A stretch of DNA of 64,000 nt from Deltaproteobacteria bacterium (GCA_029262455.1 JAJCZJ010000110.1:1-64000), one strand, 5' to 3'; shown: positions 8,331 to 17,687, counted from the first letter of the stretch. Numbers and translations: made by a program. Notes: generated by a model not told the origin, from the letters alone.

Positions 8331-10487
8331 ATGGGGCGGGCGAAACAGCGAAAGAAACTCAGGGGCGTTTCGCCATCGAAGTCCGGCGATGGGTTTCGTG
8401 GTTCGGGCGCCACGTCGAGCGCCGGGCTCGGTTGGCTCGCGCCTCTGGCGATCGTGGCTCTAGGCGTCGCGGTCTACGCCAATAGCTTCTCGGTGCCGTT
8501 CTTGTTCGACGATTACTTTGTGATCGTATCGAATCCGGAAGCGCATTCGGTGGCGCCGGTTGGCCGCTTCCTGACCCAATCGCGCGGGTTGCCGCATTTG
8601 CTCGACGCTCTGAACTACAGTTGGGGTGGCGAACAGGTGTGGGGCTACCACCTCGTCAATGTGGTGGTGCATCTCATCAATGCATTGTTGGTATTTGGGC
8701 TGATGCTAGTGACGCTTCGACTGCCGATCCATCATGGCCGTTACGAGCGGCGTGCTGCGGCGATGGCGCTGGTCGTGGCGTTGGTGTTCGTCGCACACCC
8801 CCTGCAGACGATGGCGGTCACCTACATCGTGCAGCGGGCGGAGAGTCTGGCGGCACTGTTTCACCTATCTGCAGTCCTGTTGTTCGTCGCTGTGCGCAGC
8901 GGCCAGGTTGCGCTGCGGGGTCCGGTACTCGTCGTGTCGCTGCTAGGCTTGGGCTTTCTCGGCATCCTCTCGAAGGAGACCGTTGCCAGTCTGCCGGCCA
9001 TCCTCTTGCTCTACCATTTCTGTTTCTTGCGGGACGGCAGCCGAGCTTCGGGTGACTCGCCGGATGTCTCTGCGGTTAATTCTTCCCGGAACTTTTCCGG
9101 CCTGGATTGGCGTCTGATCGTTGTTGCGCTGATTCCAGTCCTCTACGGGGTCTTCCTAGCGCGTCACTTTTTGTTGCCGGGGTTCGGTGACGCCGACGGA
9201 GCGCAGAGTGCATGGCTCTTCATTCCGAGTGCTGGGCTCGGCGTCGAAGGGGTCGACCCGTGGCGATACCTGATCACACAGTTTGGGGTGATCGTGTGGT
9301 ACTTGCGGCTCTACCTGCTGCCGACTTGGTTGTGTTTTGACTATGGGTGGCCGTTTGCTGAAAACTTTTTCAGTGCCGGGGTTTTAATACCTCTGCTATT
9401 CCTTCTATGCCTCGTCGGGGCGGCAGTTACCGTGTTTTCCCGTTATCGTTGGCCCTTGTTCTGTGCGGGTTGGTTCTTTCTGATGCTCGCGCCATCGTCG
9501 AGTGTCATCCCGATTCGCGACGCGGCTTTCGAATATCGGATGTATCTACCGATGTTGGGTCCGACGCTGCTGATTGTTGTCGGTGTGGTGGATTGGCTCG
9601 ATGGCCTTAGCTCGGGGCGGCGCGCTGCGCTGCGCACAGCGGCGGTGGTCGCCGGTTGCTGGGTTGCAGCGCTGGCTTGCGGGACGATTGTGAGGAACCA
9701 GACTCTACAGAGCGAGCTGTCTCTGGCGCAGGATTCGGCGCGCAAGGCGCCGATGCACTGGCGCAATCATTTCGGTCTGGGAAGTGCGCTGGTGGCTGCT
9801 GGGCGCGGCGCTGAGGCGATCGAGCACTTCGAGCGTGCCGTTGAAGTCGGGCCAGAACAGGGCACTCCGCGCATCATGCTGGCCGATCTCTATTCGCGGG
9901 CGGGGCGTCTGGCCGAAGCCGAAGATGTCGTGTTGCCGGCGACCGAATCTCGCGAGGAGAGTGTTTCGGCCGCCGCTTATAGGCAGCTTGGGAAGCTGTA
10001 CAAGGCGCAGAGCTTCCCGGCAGCCGCGGTCGGGATGTTCGAGGAGGCGCTCGTCCGGAAACCGCGATGGCGTACGCTCGAGCTGGAGATCGTGCGGTTG
10101 CTGCGACATCAAGGCGAGTGGCACGAAGCGGCGATGCGCCTCAATGAGCTGGCAGCAAAAGATGGCAGCTACGCGCGGCGCCTGGACGCGGAGATCGCTG
10201 AGTCCAATCTCCTTGGTGGCGTAGAAGCCTTTGAGAGGGGAGGGGTGGAGTTTGCGAGAAATATGCTTGGGCGCGCTTTGGAACACCCGTCTGAGATTGC
10301 TCGCGCAACTCACATGTTGGCTTATGTCGAGGCGGTTTCAGGTCGGCGTGAGGTAGCGGTCGGCTTGTTGGAAGACCTCGTCCGTCGCGATCTCGGTGAC
10401 GATGCCATTCGCGCCAATCTCGAGAGGGCGGAGTCGGGTGAGGACTTGGTCGTGCCGCTGACGACGGGGACATTGGGCCGGCGCTGA
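8331..10487 (+). CDS. Polytopic membrane protein with C-terminal TPR repeats (TMTC-like)
   Basis: 718 residues from ATG 8331 (MGRAKQRKKLRG); an upstream GTG at 8277 overlaps the terminator region and is less likely. After a basic N-terminus comes a hydrophobic segment and the signature NSFSVPFLFDDYFVI, seen at the start of TMTC/O-mannosyltransferase-like membrane TPR proteins. About ten transmembrane segments follow to residue ~460 (for example LLIVVGVVDWL). The remaining ~250 residues form tetratricopeptide helices (AIEHFERAVEVGPEQGTPR, AVGMFEEALVRKPRWR). The family resembles glycosyltransferase-C-fold enzymes, with the N-terminal DD pair as the presumed catalytic acid; the donor and acceptor are unknown. 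It stands alone behind a terminator. Confidence 0.8.
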   Translation: MGRAKQRKKLRGVSPSKSGDGFRGSGATSSAGLGWLAPLAIVALGVAVYANSFSVPFLFDDYFVIVSNPEAHSVAPVGRFLTQSRGLPHLLDALNYSWGGEQVWGYHLVNVVVHLINALLVFGLMLVTLRLPIHHGRYERRAAAMALVVALVFVAHPLQTMAVTYIVQRAESLAALFHLSAVLLFVAVRSGQVALRGPVLVVSLLGLGFLGILSKETVASLPAILLLYHFCFLRDGSRASGDSPDVSAVNSSRNFSGLDWRLIVVALIPVLYGVFLARHFLLPGFGDADGAQSAWLFIPSAGLGVEGVDPWRYLITQFGVIVWYLRLYLLPTWLCFDYGWPFAENFFSAGVLIPLLFLLCLVGAAVTVFSRYRWPLFCAGWFFLMLAPSSSVIPIRDAAFEYRMYLPMLGPTLLIVVGVVDWLDGLSSGRRAALRTAAVVAGCWVAALACGTIVRNQTLQSELSLAQDSARKAPMHWRNHFGLGSALVAAGRGAEAIEHFERAVEVGPEQGTPRIMLADLYSRAGRLAEAEDVVLPATESREESVSAAAYRQLGKLYKAQSFPAAAVGMFEEALVRKPRWRTLELEIVRLLRHQGEWHEAAMRLNELAAKDGSYARRLDAEIAESNLLGGVEAFERGGVEFARNMLGRALEHPSEIARATHMLAYVEAVSGRREVAVGLLEDLVRRDLGDDAIRANLERAESGEDLVVPLTTGTLGRR

Positions 10488-10619
10488 TCTGAGCTGCCCC
10501 CTGCTGTCTTCTGGTCCGCGATCGGATAGCTTGCCGAAATCAGCAGATTTGGGGAAAGCCGCCGAGACGAGTGGTGGACGATCTCCGTGATGCAATTGGC
10601 TCGGTTTCCTTGAATTGGC

Positions 10620-10635
10620 GTAGCGCGCGCGCTAC
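10620..10635. repeat. 16-bp perfect palindrome upstream of the decarboxylase beta gene
   Basis: GTAGCGCGCGCGCTAC is its own reverse complement. It lies 68 bp before the ATG of the sodium-pump beta subunit, in a 215-bp non-coding stretch (10488-10702) that otherwise shows nothing clear. It could be an operator for a dimeric regulator, but alternating GC makes chance palindromes more likely. Confidence 0.4.
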
Positions 10636-10702
10636 AACGCCGCCGGGCGTTCTGCCCGCTCTCGCACCTTCCTAAAAACAAAAAGCCTCGGAGTCGTCCC
10701 GC

Positions 10703-11848
10703 ATGTCCTGGGATCAGCTAGCAGAAATTCTGTACACGATTTTCGTCACCCAAACCGGGATCCCCAGCCTGACCCTCGGCCATGTTTTTATGTGGTGTAT
10801 CGGGCTGTTTTTCATGTTTCTGGCGACCAAGAACATCGAGCCGCTGCTGCTCGTGCCGATTGGGTTTGGGATCTTCATCGTCAATTTCCCGCTGACGCCG
10901 CTGATGGAAATGGGAGATCACGGGGCGCCCCAATTCCTGTACTTCTTCTACCATTACGGGCTCGAATGGGAGATCTTGCCCTCGGTTATTTTTCTGGGCC
11001 TCGGGACGCTCACCGACTTTGGCCCACTGATCGCAAATCCCAAGGTTCTGGTGGTCGGGGCGGGCGCCCAGTTGGGTGTGTTCATCACCTTCATCGGCAC
11101 GCTGCTCTGTGGCTTCACGCTCAAAGAAGCAGCGTCGGTGGGGATCATCGGCGGAGCGGACGGCCCGACAACCGTCTATCTGACGAGTGCGCTGGCGCCC
11201 CATCTGTTGGGGGCGAACGCAGTTGCCGCGTATTCGTACATGGCCCTGGTGCCGATCATTCAGCCGCCGATCATGCGCTTCCTGATCAAGGAAGAAGACC
11301 GCAGGATCACAATGGACAACATGCGCCAAGTCTCCCAGCTGGAGAAGCTCGTGTTTCCATTGATCGGTACGGCTGTGATTGCGCTGCTGATCCCGGCGGT
11401 AACGCCTCTGATGGGCATGTTCATGCTCGGAAACTTCATGCGTGAGTCCGGGGTCGTGAAGCGCTTGGTCGATACTGGTGGCGGCGCGCTGATGAACGGC
11501 GTCACAATCTTTCTCGGATTGGCGGTCGGCGCGTCGATGAAGGCCGAGACCTTTCTCGACTGGAAGCCCCTGGCCATTCTAGCTTTCGGCATCGTCGACT
11601 TCGTTTTTTGCACTGCCGGCGGCATTTGGACCGTGCAGCTCCTCAACAAGTTCAGCAAGGTGAAGATGAACCCGCTCATCGGCTCTGCCGGAGTCTCCGC
11701 GGTGCCGATGGCAGCTCGAGTTTCTCAGGTTGTGGGGTTGGAAGAAAAGCCCGGTAACTATCTTCTGATGCATGCGATGGCGCCGAACCTCGCGGGCGTG
11801 ATGGGAACGGCCGCGGCGGCCGGTATGTTCATCGCGATGTTCAAGTAG
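10703..11848 (+). CDS. Sodium-translocating decarboxylase, beta (membrane carboxyl-carrier decarboxylase) subunit
   Basis: 381 residues, almost entirely hydrophobic, with the family hallmark IGGADGPTTVYLTS near residue 148 (region IV of OadB/GcdB/MmdB) and a second conserved block GSAGVSAVPMAARV near 330. These subunits decarboxylate carboxybiotin and export Na+ through the membrane. The length matches GcdB/MmdB (~375-380). The start ATG has only a weak ribosome site. The gene is followed 10 bp later by a small membrane subunit. The biotin carrier and carboxyltransferase lie just beyond on the opposite strand, which fits a complete pump. Confidence 0.93.
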   Translation: MSWDQLAEILYTIFVTQTGIPSLTLGHVFMWCIGLFFMFLATKNIEPLLLVPIGFGIFIVNFPLTPLMEMGDHGAPQFLYFFYHYGLEWEILPSVIFLGLGTLTDFGPLIANPKVLVVGAGAQLGVFITFIGTLLCGFTLKEAASVGIIGGADGPTTVYLTSALAPHLLGANAVAAYSYMALVPIIQPPIMRFLIKEEDRRITMDNMRQVSQLEKLVFPLIGTAVIALLIPAVTPLMGMFMLGNFMRESGVVKRLVDTGGGALMNGVTIFLGLAVGASMKAETFLDWKPLAILAFGIVDFVFCTAGGIWTVQLLNKFSKVKMNPLIGSAGVSAVPMAARVSQVVGLEEKPGNYLLMHAMAPNLAGVMGTAAAAGMFIAMFK

Positions 11849-11858
11849 GGCCAGCCCG

Positions 11859-12269
11859 ATGGATTGGTTGTTCAAGTACGCCGACCCCAGTATCGACTGG
11901 AACTACGCGATGATCACTTTGGTGGTGCGATTCATCGGCGTCTTCGTTGTGATGTTGGTCATGCAGGTGGCCCTTCAGATTGCGTCGCGCGTCGTGCGAC
12001 GAATCGAAGCCCCGGATGAGGCGGCGACATTGGCGTCGGCTCCTGGGGCGGCAGCGCAGATCGCAGCACCGGCTGCTGGCGCCGCAACGGGTGGGGAGGC
12101 GAGCGTCGCGGCGGACGGTCTCGATGCGGCAACTGCTGCGGCAATTGGCGTTGCCCTAGCTCTGGAGTCGCGTCCGGCGCCGACGGCGGGGGTGTCTGCT
12201 AATAGCTCTTCTTCGTGGGCGTCTGCGGGGCGATATCATCAGCTGAACCGGATCCCGCGACGATCTTAG
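11859..12269 (+). CDS. Small membrane subunit of the decarboxylase (OadG/delta-like)
   Basis: 136 residues. One strong transmembrane helix near the N-terminus (MITLVVRFIGVFVVMLVMQV) is followed by a charged turn (RIEAPDEAA) and an Ala/Gly/Pro-rich tail. That architecture is typical of OadG/MmdD-type subunits, which clamp the carboxyltransferase onto the membrane beta subunit. It sits 10 bp behind the beta gene and is surely co-transcribed with it. Sequence conservation in this family is low, so the call rests on topology and position. The tail lacks a biotin motif; biotin is carried by the gene at 12379-12807. Confidence 0.7.
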   Translation: MDWLFKYADPSIDWNYAMITLVVRFIGVFVVMLVMQVALQIASRVVRRIEAPDEAATLASAPGAAAQIAAPAAGAATGGEASVAADGLDAATAAAIGVALALESRPAPTAGVSANSSSSWASAGRYHQLNRIPRRS

Positions 12270-12378
12270 ACGTTTCGTACTTGGCCCGGGTTCCGATCCT
12301 GAGTTCTGTCGGTAGGCGACTACGGATGGCGGTAGGGTGGGCTCTGCCTAGCGGCTGACTCAGGCCCGTAGGCCGGTC

Positions 12379-12807
12379 TTAGCTTGGGGTGATGGTCGCC
12401 AGGAGGTCCCCCTCGCGGACCTCCTGCTGGGGCTGTACGTGGATCTGGGCGACCGTACCGTTCATGGCCGCGAAGATCTCGTTTTCCATCTTCATCGCTT
12501 CGAGCAGCAGGATCTTGGAAGTTGGCTCGACGACCTGTCCAGCGGACACTTCAATACTGAGCACGACCCCGGAGATCGGCGCTCGCACCTCACCGCCACC
12601 GCCTCCGGCGGCGGGTTGTGGTGCGGCGGCCGGTACCGGAGTGGGCGCAGCGGCTGCAACGGGTGCCGGCGTCGGCGTCGCGCTCCCCGACTCGATCTCG
12701 ACTGCGTAGTTCGCGCCGTTTACTTTGACGTCCACCCGGCTGCCCAGACGTGTTCCGACTTCGACTTCGAAGTCTTTGCCGTCGATTTTGAATTTGTGTG
12801 TTCCCAT
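12379..12807 (-). CDS. Biotin carboxyl carrier protein of the decarboxylase
   Basis: 142 residues. The N-terminal ~45 residues (KFKIDGKDFEVEVG) are a small beta domain, then an Ala/Pro linker (~48-75), then a biotinyl domain with the attachment motif EAMKMENE near residue 105, the lysine being the biotin site. It matches the GcdC/MmdC gamma subunit architecture. It lies 73 bp downstream of the carboxyltransferase on the same strand, as a likely operon. No biotin carboxylase is visible in the window, which supports decarboxylation rather than carboxylation. Confidence 0.93.
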   Translation of the reverse strand: MGTHKFKIDGKDFEVEVGTRLGSRVDVKVNGANYAVEIESGSATPTPAPVAAAAPTPVPAAAPQPAAGGGGGEVRAPISGVVLSIEVSAGQVVEPTSKILLLEAMKMENEIFAAMNGTVAQIHVQPQQEVREGDLLATITPS

Positions 12808-12880
12808 AGATTTTGTTCTCGCGTCGGCTGAGGAAGCAATACTTCGTTTTCGTCTGTGACGGAATGCCTTGGAGGGCGCG

Positions 12881-14431
12881 TTAGAGAGGAATGTTGCCGT
12901 GCTTCTTTGGCGGGTTGGTGTCGCGCTTGGTCTTGAGCATTTCGAGCGCGTTGATTAGCTGAGGTCGTGTGTCCTCGGGGACGATGATGTCGTCGATGTA
13001 GCCGAGCTCGGCGGCTTTGTACGGATTGGCGAATGCCTCGCGGTAGTTGTCGACGAGCTCCGTTCGTTTGCTGGCGTCATCTCCAGCTTCCTTGATCTCT
13101 TTGCGGAAGATAATGTTGACGGCACCGTCTGGACCCATGACCGCGATCTCGGCCGAGGGGTAGGCGAGATTGATGTCGCCGCGGATGTGCTTTGACGACA
13201 TGACATCGTAGGCGCCGCCATAAGCCTTGCGGGTGATGACGGTGACTTTCGGAACTGTCGCTTCGCAGTAAGCGTAGAGCAGCTTTGCTCCGTGCTTGAT
13301 GATGCCGCCGTACTCCTGGGCTGTGCCGGGGAGGAATCCAGGGACATCGACGAAGGTCACGATCGGAATATTGAAGCAATCGCAAAATCTGACGAAGCGC
13401 GCAGCCTTGATCGATGAGTTGATGTCGAGGCATCCGGCCATTACGGAAGGTTGGTTGGCTACGATGCCGACGCTGCGGCCGTTCAGCCGGGCGAACCCGA
13501 TCACGATATTTTTTGCGTAATCGGGTTGGATCTCAAAGAACTGCCCGTCGTCGACGACTCGGTTGATGATCTCGAACATGTCGTAGGGCTTATTCGGGTT
13601 CTCCGGCACGATGTCGTTGAGTGTCGCGTCGCGGCGCTCTGGATCGTCCGTACACGTCAGCGTCGGCGGATCCTCAGTGTTGTTTGCAGGCAAGTACGAC
13701 ATCAGCTCGCGAATTCGGGCTAAGCACTCTTCGTCGTTGACGAAGTGTCGGTCGGCGACGCCGCTGCGGGTGTTGTGTGTGATCGCTCCGCCGAGGTCTT
13801 CCATGGTGACTTCTTCGCGGGTCACGGTCTTGATGACGTCCGGCCCGGTAATGAACATGTAGCTAGTGTTCTCGACCATAAAGATGAAGTCTGTCATCGC
13901 TGGCGAATACACTGCTCCGCCGGCGCACGGTCCCATGATCGCTGAGATCTGTGGGACGACGCCGGACGCCAATGCGTTGCGCAAGAAGATGTCCGCGTAG
14001 CCTCCGAGGCTCGCGACCCCCTCTTGGATTCGCGCTCCGCCGGAATCGTTCAATCCGATCACCGGGTAGCCCTGTTTCGTGGCGAAATCCATTACCTTGC
14101 AGACTTTCTCCGCGAAGGCCTCGCCGAGTGAGCCTCCGAGAACGGTAAAATCCTGGGAGAAAACGACGACGTGTCGTCCGTCGATTTTGCCGTAACCGGT
14201 GACAACCCCGTCCCCGGGCGTCTTCTTCGACTCCATCCCAAAATCGGTGCAGCGATGGGTCTTGAACTTGTCGAGCTCGACGAAGCTTCCTGGGTCCAGC
14301 AGGCGATCGACTCGTTCTCTCGCAGTCAGTTTGCCTGCTGCGTGTTGCTTCTTGATGCGATCTTCGCCGCCACCGAGTTGGGCCTCAGCATGGCGCTTGC
14401 GGAGGCCTTCGAGAGCATTTTGGGCTGCCAT
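12881..14431 (-). CDS. Acyl-CoA carboxyltransferase (MmdA/PccB-type), decarboxylase alpha subunit
   Basis: 516 residues from ATG 14431, preceded by GTAGGAG at good spacing; the longer frame to 14476 lacks this. Both crotonase-like halves are present: N-terminal [24 protein letters not shown] and [12 protein letters not shown], and C-terminal [32 protein letters not shown] and [10 protein letters not shown]. It transfers the carboxyl group from an acyl-CoA (methylmalonyl-CoA is most likely, from the MmdA/PccB-like motifs) to the biotin carrier encoded next door. With the beta and small subunits it would form a membrane Na+ pump. The same family also serves propionyl-CoA carboxylase, so substrate and direction are inferred. 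Confidence 0.93.
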   Translation of the reverse strand: MAAQNALEGLRKRHAEAQLGGGEDRIKKQHAAGKLTARERVDRLLDPGSFVELDKFKTHRCTDFGMESKKTPGDGVVTGYGKIDGRHVVVFSQDFTVLGGSLGEAFAEKVCKVMDFATKQGYPVIGLNDSGGARIQEGVASLGGYADIFLRNALASGVVPQISAIMGPCAGGAVYSPAMTDFIFMVENTSYMFITGPDVIKTVTREEVTMEDLGGAITHNTRSGVADRHFVNDEECLARIRELMSYLPANNTEDPPTLTCTDDPERRDATLNDIVPENPNKPYDMFEIINRVVDDGQFFEIQPDYAKNIVIGFARLNGRSVGIVANQPSVMAGCLDINSSIKAARFVRFCDCFNIPIVTFVDVPGFLPGTAQEYGGIIKHGAKLLYAYCEATVPKVTVITRKAYGGAYDVMSSKHIRGDINLAYPSAEIAVMGPDGAVNIIFRKEIKEAGDDASKRTELVDNYREAFANPYKAAELGYIDDIIVPEDTRPQLINALEMLKTKRDTNPPKKHGNIPL

Positions 14432-14589
14432 ATTGTGGGCTCCTACGAGGTTAACTAGAACGCCGAAACGAATCATACGCTAGGACGGAAGGCAATTCCC
14501 TGGTGCAAGAGTTGCGAAGGGCCAGCTGGTGGCGGCTGCAGTGACAGGCGCAGGCGAGGGGGTGTTGCTCAAAGCTTTATATCTGCATA

Positions 14590-14609
14590 TGTATTCAGGT
14601 ATGAATACA
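14590..14609. promoter_or_regulatory. Perfect 8-4-8 inverted repeat, likely ArsR-type operator
   Basis: TGTATTCA-GGTA-TGAATACA is a perfect palindrome with a 4-bp spacer. A promoter-like pair overlaps it (TTGCTC about 17 bp upstream of TATGTA). It sits at the start of an ArsR-family gene, as expected for autorepression. Confidence 0.6.
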
Positions 14610-15011
14610 AAGACGGTTTCGATGGATGGTTGTGTTTACAATGTGATCGACAGTGCTCGGGTGACTGCGACGCAGGAGCGATTGATCGATCGCTCCGAGG
14701 CGTCGAGGTTGGCCGAGCTTTTTCGACTGTTGGGTGATGCCACACGGGCGCGGCTGCTCTTTGCCTTGTTGGAGGCGGGGGAGCTCTGTGTGTGCGACCT
14801 CGCGGCGACGGTAGAGGTTCCGGAAACATCGGTTTCCCAGGCCCTGCGGTTATTGCGAACGGCTTCGATCGTGCGGGCCCGACGCGACGGGAGAATGATG
14901 TACTACCGACTAGACGATGAGCATGTTCGCCTGCTTTTGGATCTGTCGCGCGAGCACCTTCGGCATCAATCGCCAGGGAACGCAGGCGATTCTGCGCAGG
15001 CCGGGAGATAG
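14601..15011 (+). CDS. ArsR/SmtB-family transcriptional regulator
   Basis: 136 residues from ATG 14601. The start is uncertain: in-frame ATGs at 14589 and 14622 also exist, and the operator palindrome covers 14590-14609, so 14622 may be the true start. It has a winged helix-turn-helix (LFRLLGDATRARLLFALLEA, then VPETSVSQALRLLRTASIVR) and the Cys pair ELCVCDLA typical of metal/metalloid-sensing ArsR proteins. The wing RRDGRMMYYRL follows. It probably represses its own operon, including the methyltransferase 4 bp downstream, until a thiophilic metal or metalloid binds. The inducer is not determinable here. Confidence 0.87.
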   Translation: MNTKTVSMDGCVYNVIDSARVTATQERLIDRSEASRLAELFRLLGDATRARLLFALLEAGELCVCDLAATVEVPETSVSQALRLLRTASIVRARRDGRMMYYRLDDEHVRLLLDLSREHLRHQSPGNAGDSAQAGR

Positions 15012-15015
15012 AGCG

Positions 15016-15618
15016 ATGCCGCGTCTTGGGTTGGCTTTGGTCGCAGTTTGGTTTCTCTCCCTGTTTGTCTTGCGCACGGCGGTCCAATGGTGGCGGACCG
15101 GCAAGACGGGGGTCCATGGGATTTCGGGCGCCGTGGGGTCGCTCGAGTGGAACGCCGGGGTGGTAGCGAGTGTGGGCCTCGTGCTTGGCGTCGTCACACC
15201 GATAGCTGCTTTGCGTGGCTGGCCCGGTGGAGACCTGATCTTTCTGGCGCCAGGGATCCACTGGCTGGGCGCCGTGGGCGTGGCCCTTGGGATTGTCGGT
15301 GCTCTCGCAGCCCAGCTGACGATGGGCGATTCCTGGCGTGTGGGCGTCGATCAGCAGGACCGAACGGAGTTGGTGACCGGAGGGATCTTCCGCTGGGTCC
15401 GCAATCCGATCTTCTCGTTCATTTTCTTGAGCGGCTTTGGCCTCTGCTTTTTAGTTCCGAATGGATACGCAGTGGCTGCGCTGCTGTTGACGTCGATTGG
15501 TATCGAAGTGCAGGTGCGGGCGGTCGAAGAGCCGTACCTCGAGAGCGTTCACGGTGCCCGCTACGAGGAGTATCGATCGGGGGTCGGCCGATTCTTCCCG
15601 GGGGTCGGTTGTCGCTAG
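15016..15618 (+). CDS. Isoprenylcysteine-carboxyl/phospholipid methyltransferase-like membrane protein
   Basis: 200 residues from ATG 15016 with a GGGAGA ribosome site, 4 bp behind the ArsR gene. Four to five transmembrane segments are visible. The C-terminal half has the conserved ICMT/PEMT motif: GIFRWVRNPIFSFIF, then VEEPYLESVHGARYEEYRSG. Proteins of this family use S-adenosylmethionine to methylate small or lipid substrates. Next to ArsR they may form a metal- or metalloid-responsive unit; the substrate is unknown. The stop codon shares CTAG with the stop of the convergent gene (15615-15618). Confidence 0.83.
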   Translation: MPRLGLALVAVWFLSLFVLRTAVQWWRTGKTGVHGISGAVGSLEWNAGVVASVGLVLGVVTPIAALRGWPGGDLIFLAPGIHWLGAVGVALGIVGALAAQLTMGDSWRVGVDQQDRTELVTGGIFRWVRNPIFSFIFLSGFGLCFLVPNGYAVAALLLTSIGIEVQVRAVEEPYLESVHGARYEEYRSGVGRFFPGVGCR

Positions 15619-17207
15619 TCAACCCGCGTGAGCTCTGTGATCAAGGCACCCTCGAAGTCTGCGAGGCGGGTTGAGAGCACCGATTCGAACGCCGTTGCCA
15701 GCGGGTCTCCGAGGCCGGTGGAACGCAGAACATCGAGAAGGCGGCGGTCGCCGTACTCGTCCAGGATCGCGCGCACGGTGAGGTAGCTCTGGGCGTAGGC
15801 GACTTGGACGCGGTCGGCTGGCAGGCGCGTGAACGGCGGTATTAGCTCGCTCAAGTTGAATAGGCGCCGGCCGGCGATTGTCGACTCAGCCCAAGCCTCG
15901 CGATCGCCGTCCTCCTCCTCTTCGGCCCAGATGGCGATTCCTTCATTCAACCAGACCGGGATTCTGCCGTTGCCGATGCGGGTGACCAGGACGTGGCCAT
16001 ACTCGTGTCGCACGGTGCGCTGGAGCAGTGCGCTCCCATGCTGGATTCCGCGCACCGGAAGCTTGATTCGGCCATCGTACACGCCGCCGGTCCAGTCCGG
16101 TGTTTGGGTGACCTCGTGAAAGTCTTCGCTGGCGTAGAGGACAACCTCCGTCGCCGACTCTGGGAAGAGGTCGAGCTTGCGGCCAACCGTGAAATACGAT
16201 TCTTCGAGAACAGCCGAGACAACTTGGGCAGCGACTTGATCTTCGCCGTTGGCAAAGGACAGACGGAAGTGCGGGGTGCTGAGATCGACGAAATCCCATT
16301 CGGCGTCGAGCTCTCGCTCCAAGCGCTCCAGCATGGTGGCAAACTCAGGACCCGAAGCGCCCGACTCGCGGGCCCGCTGATACATTTCCACTGCACCCTG
16401 TTGGTCGCCCTGTTGGCGATAGACGCGCCCCAATGCAACGAAGGCCATTGGATCGCTGGTGCCCAACTCGACGGCGCGCTGCAGGCTCTCCTCGGCGTCG
16501 TGCCAGTCGCCCAGGCGCTGTTGGGCAACTCCTAGCAGAGCCAACAAGCTGGGGTCCTCGTCGATGTCGAGTGCTTCCTCGATGAGTTCGATGGCGGTTT
16601 GGAGGCGACCGGCGTTGATCTCGGCGACAGCCCAATTGCGCAACACCACGACGAGGTTCGCGTAGATGACGTCCTCGTCCGGGGCGTTCTCGATCGCAGC
16701 GCGCAAGCGGATCGCCGCTTCTTCGAATTGGCCTGAGGCATTGAGTTGCACCGCCTCGTCGTTGAGATGGTGCTGTTGCATCGGGATCCCGGGCGCCGCC
16801 AGCTGCGGTTGCGCGATCGGCGGCAGGGCGGGACCGCGGGGCTTGAGGTAGCCAGTTGCGGCGAGCCAGCCCAGCGCCAGGCAACCGCACGCGATCAACG
16901 TAAGAAGGGTCGAGAAGGGGCGTGTTCGGGCGGTTTGCGTTGGTGGCGGCGCGTCCGGCGTCTGTTCTTCGCGGCCGCGAAGCTGAACCTGGGCTCCGCG
17001 TTCGCGCAGTTCGGTGGCCAAGCGAAGCCCGAGCTCGTGGTCGGTGTCGGTGAGGAGCACATGGGGGAGGGGGGTGTCGCGGTACAAATCGATGGCCGGA
17101 CCCCAGTCGGGCGGCAGGTTGCGCAAGAAGGATAGGGTCCGCTCACGCGCTAAGTCGTTGCGGTAGCCGAGCAGAACCAGCTGAAACGTTGTGGTGAGGA
17201 AAGGCAC
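15615..17207 (-). CDS. TPR protein with C-terminal HEXXH metallopeptidase (peptidase MA-like)
   Basis: 530 residues from GTG 17207, 11 bp behind the DUF3467 gene. The frame stays open further upstream to 17939, but there it only overlaps other genes. Residues 1-80 form a small domain (LVLLGYRNDLARERTLSFLR). A transmembrane helix follows near 100, then TPR helices ~150-290 (ANLVVVLRNWAVAEINAGRL, DWHDAEESLQRAVELG). The protease domain has HEYGH near residue 400 and a downstream glutamate in WLNEGIAIWAEEE, the Glu-Zn peptidase signature. The active site probably faces the periplasm. Substrate unknown. Confidence 0.82.
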   Translation of the reverse strand: MPFLTTTFQLVLLGYRNDLARERTLSFLRNLPPDWGPAIDLYRDTPLPHVLLTDTDHELGLRLATELRERGAQVQLRGREEQTPDAPPPTQTARTRPFSTLLTLIACGCLALGWLAATGYLKPRGPALPPIAQPQLAAPGIPMQQHHLNDEAVQLNASGQFEEAAIRLRAAIENAPDEDVIYANLVVVLRNWAVAEINAGRLQTAIELIEEALDIDEDPSLLALLGVAQQRLGDWHDAEESLQRAVELGTSDPMAFVALGRVYRQQGDQQGAVEMYQRARESGASGPEFATMLERLERELDAEWDFVDLSTPHFRLSFANGEDQVAAQVVSAVLEESYFTVGRKLDLFPESATEVVLYASEDFHEVTQTPDWTGGVYDGRIKLPVRGIQHGSALLQRTVRHEYGHVLVTRIGNGRIPVWLNEGIAIWAEEEEDGDREAWAESTIAGRRLFNLSELIPPFTRLPADRVQVAYAQSYLTVRAILDEYGDRRLLDVLRSTGLGDPLATAFESVLSTRLADFEGALITELTRVD

Positions 17208-17218
17208 GGGGTCGGTTG

Positions 17219-17542
17219 CTAGTGAACGACCTTGGGAATGTCCGTGGCTTCTTGAATCGATCCGTACGCGGCTTCGTAACGCGAGACGTTTTCCTGCAGG
17301 GCGCGAAGGATGCGTTTTGCGTGCTCCGGAGATGTAATGACTCGGGAGCGAAGGGTGGCGACGTTGTGGCCCTTGGTGCCGCGCTGCGGCTGGAGAAACA
17401 TAAAGTCCAGGACGAACTCCTCTTTGCGGTGGCTGATCATCATCAAGTTGGAGTAGACACCGTCGCTCTTGCTGGGGTCGATCTGAACGGTAATCTGCTG
17501 GTCTTTGGCCGATGGGGCCTTCTTTTCGTCTTCCTCTGGCAT
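17219..17542 (-). CDS. DUF3467 family protein
   Basis: 107 residues from ATG 17542, with AGGAACCG in front. It matches DUF3467 in length and motifs: YSNLMMISHRKEEFVLDFMF, then a Gln/Arg-rich turn and LRSRVITSPEHAKRILRALQ, ending in a short acidic-aromatic tail. The family is widespread, small and of unknown function. The N-terminus (MPEEDEKKAPS) is charged and probably disordered. It is the first gene of a two-gene operon with the TPR metallopeptidase. Confidence 0.85.
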   Translation of the reverse strand: MPEEDEKKAPSAKDQQITVQIDPSKSDGVYSNLMMISHRKEEFVLDFMFLQPQRGTKGHNVATLRSRVITSPEHAKRILRALQENVSRYEAAYGSIQEATDIPKVVH

Positions 17543-17687
17543 CGGTTCCTCTTTCGATTGTCGCAGCGTACGAGACTGCGCGTAGGGCGATTGTAGGCGA
17601 TCGTAGCGTCGATTGGTCCAGAATACACTTCTCGATTGCCGACAATTGGCGGTGACCACGTGTGCAACCCATGCTACAACGCCGGGG

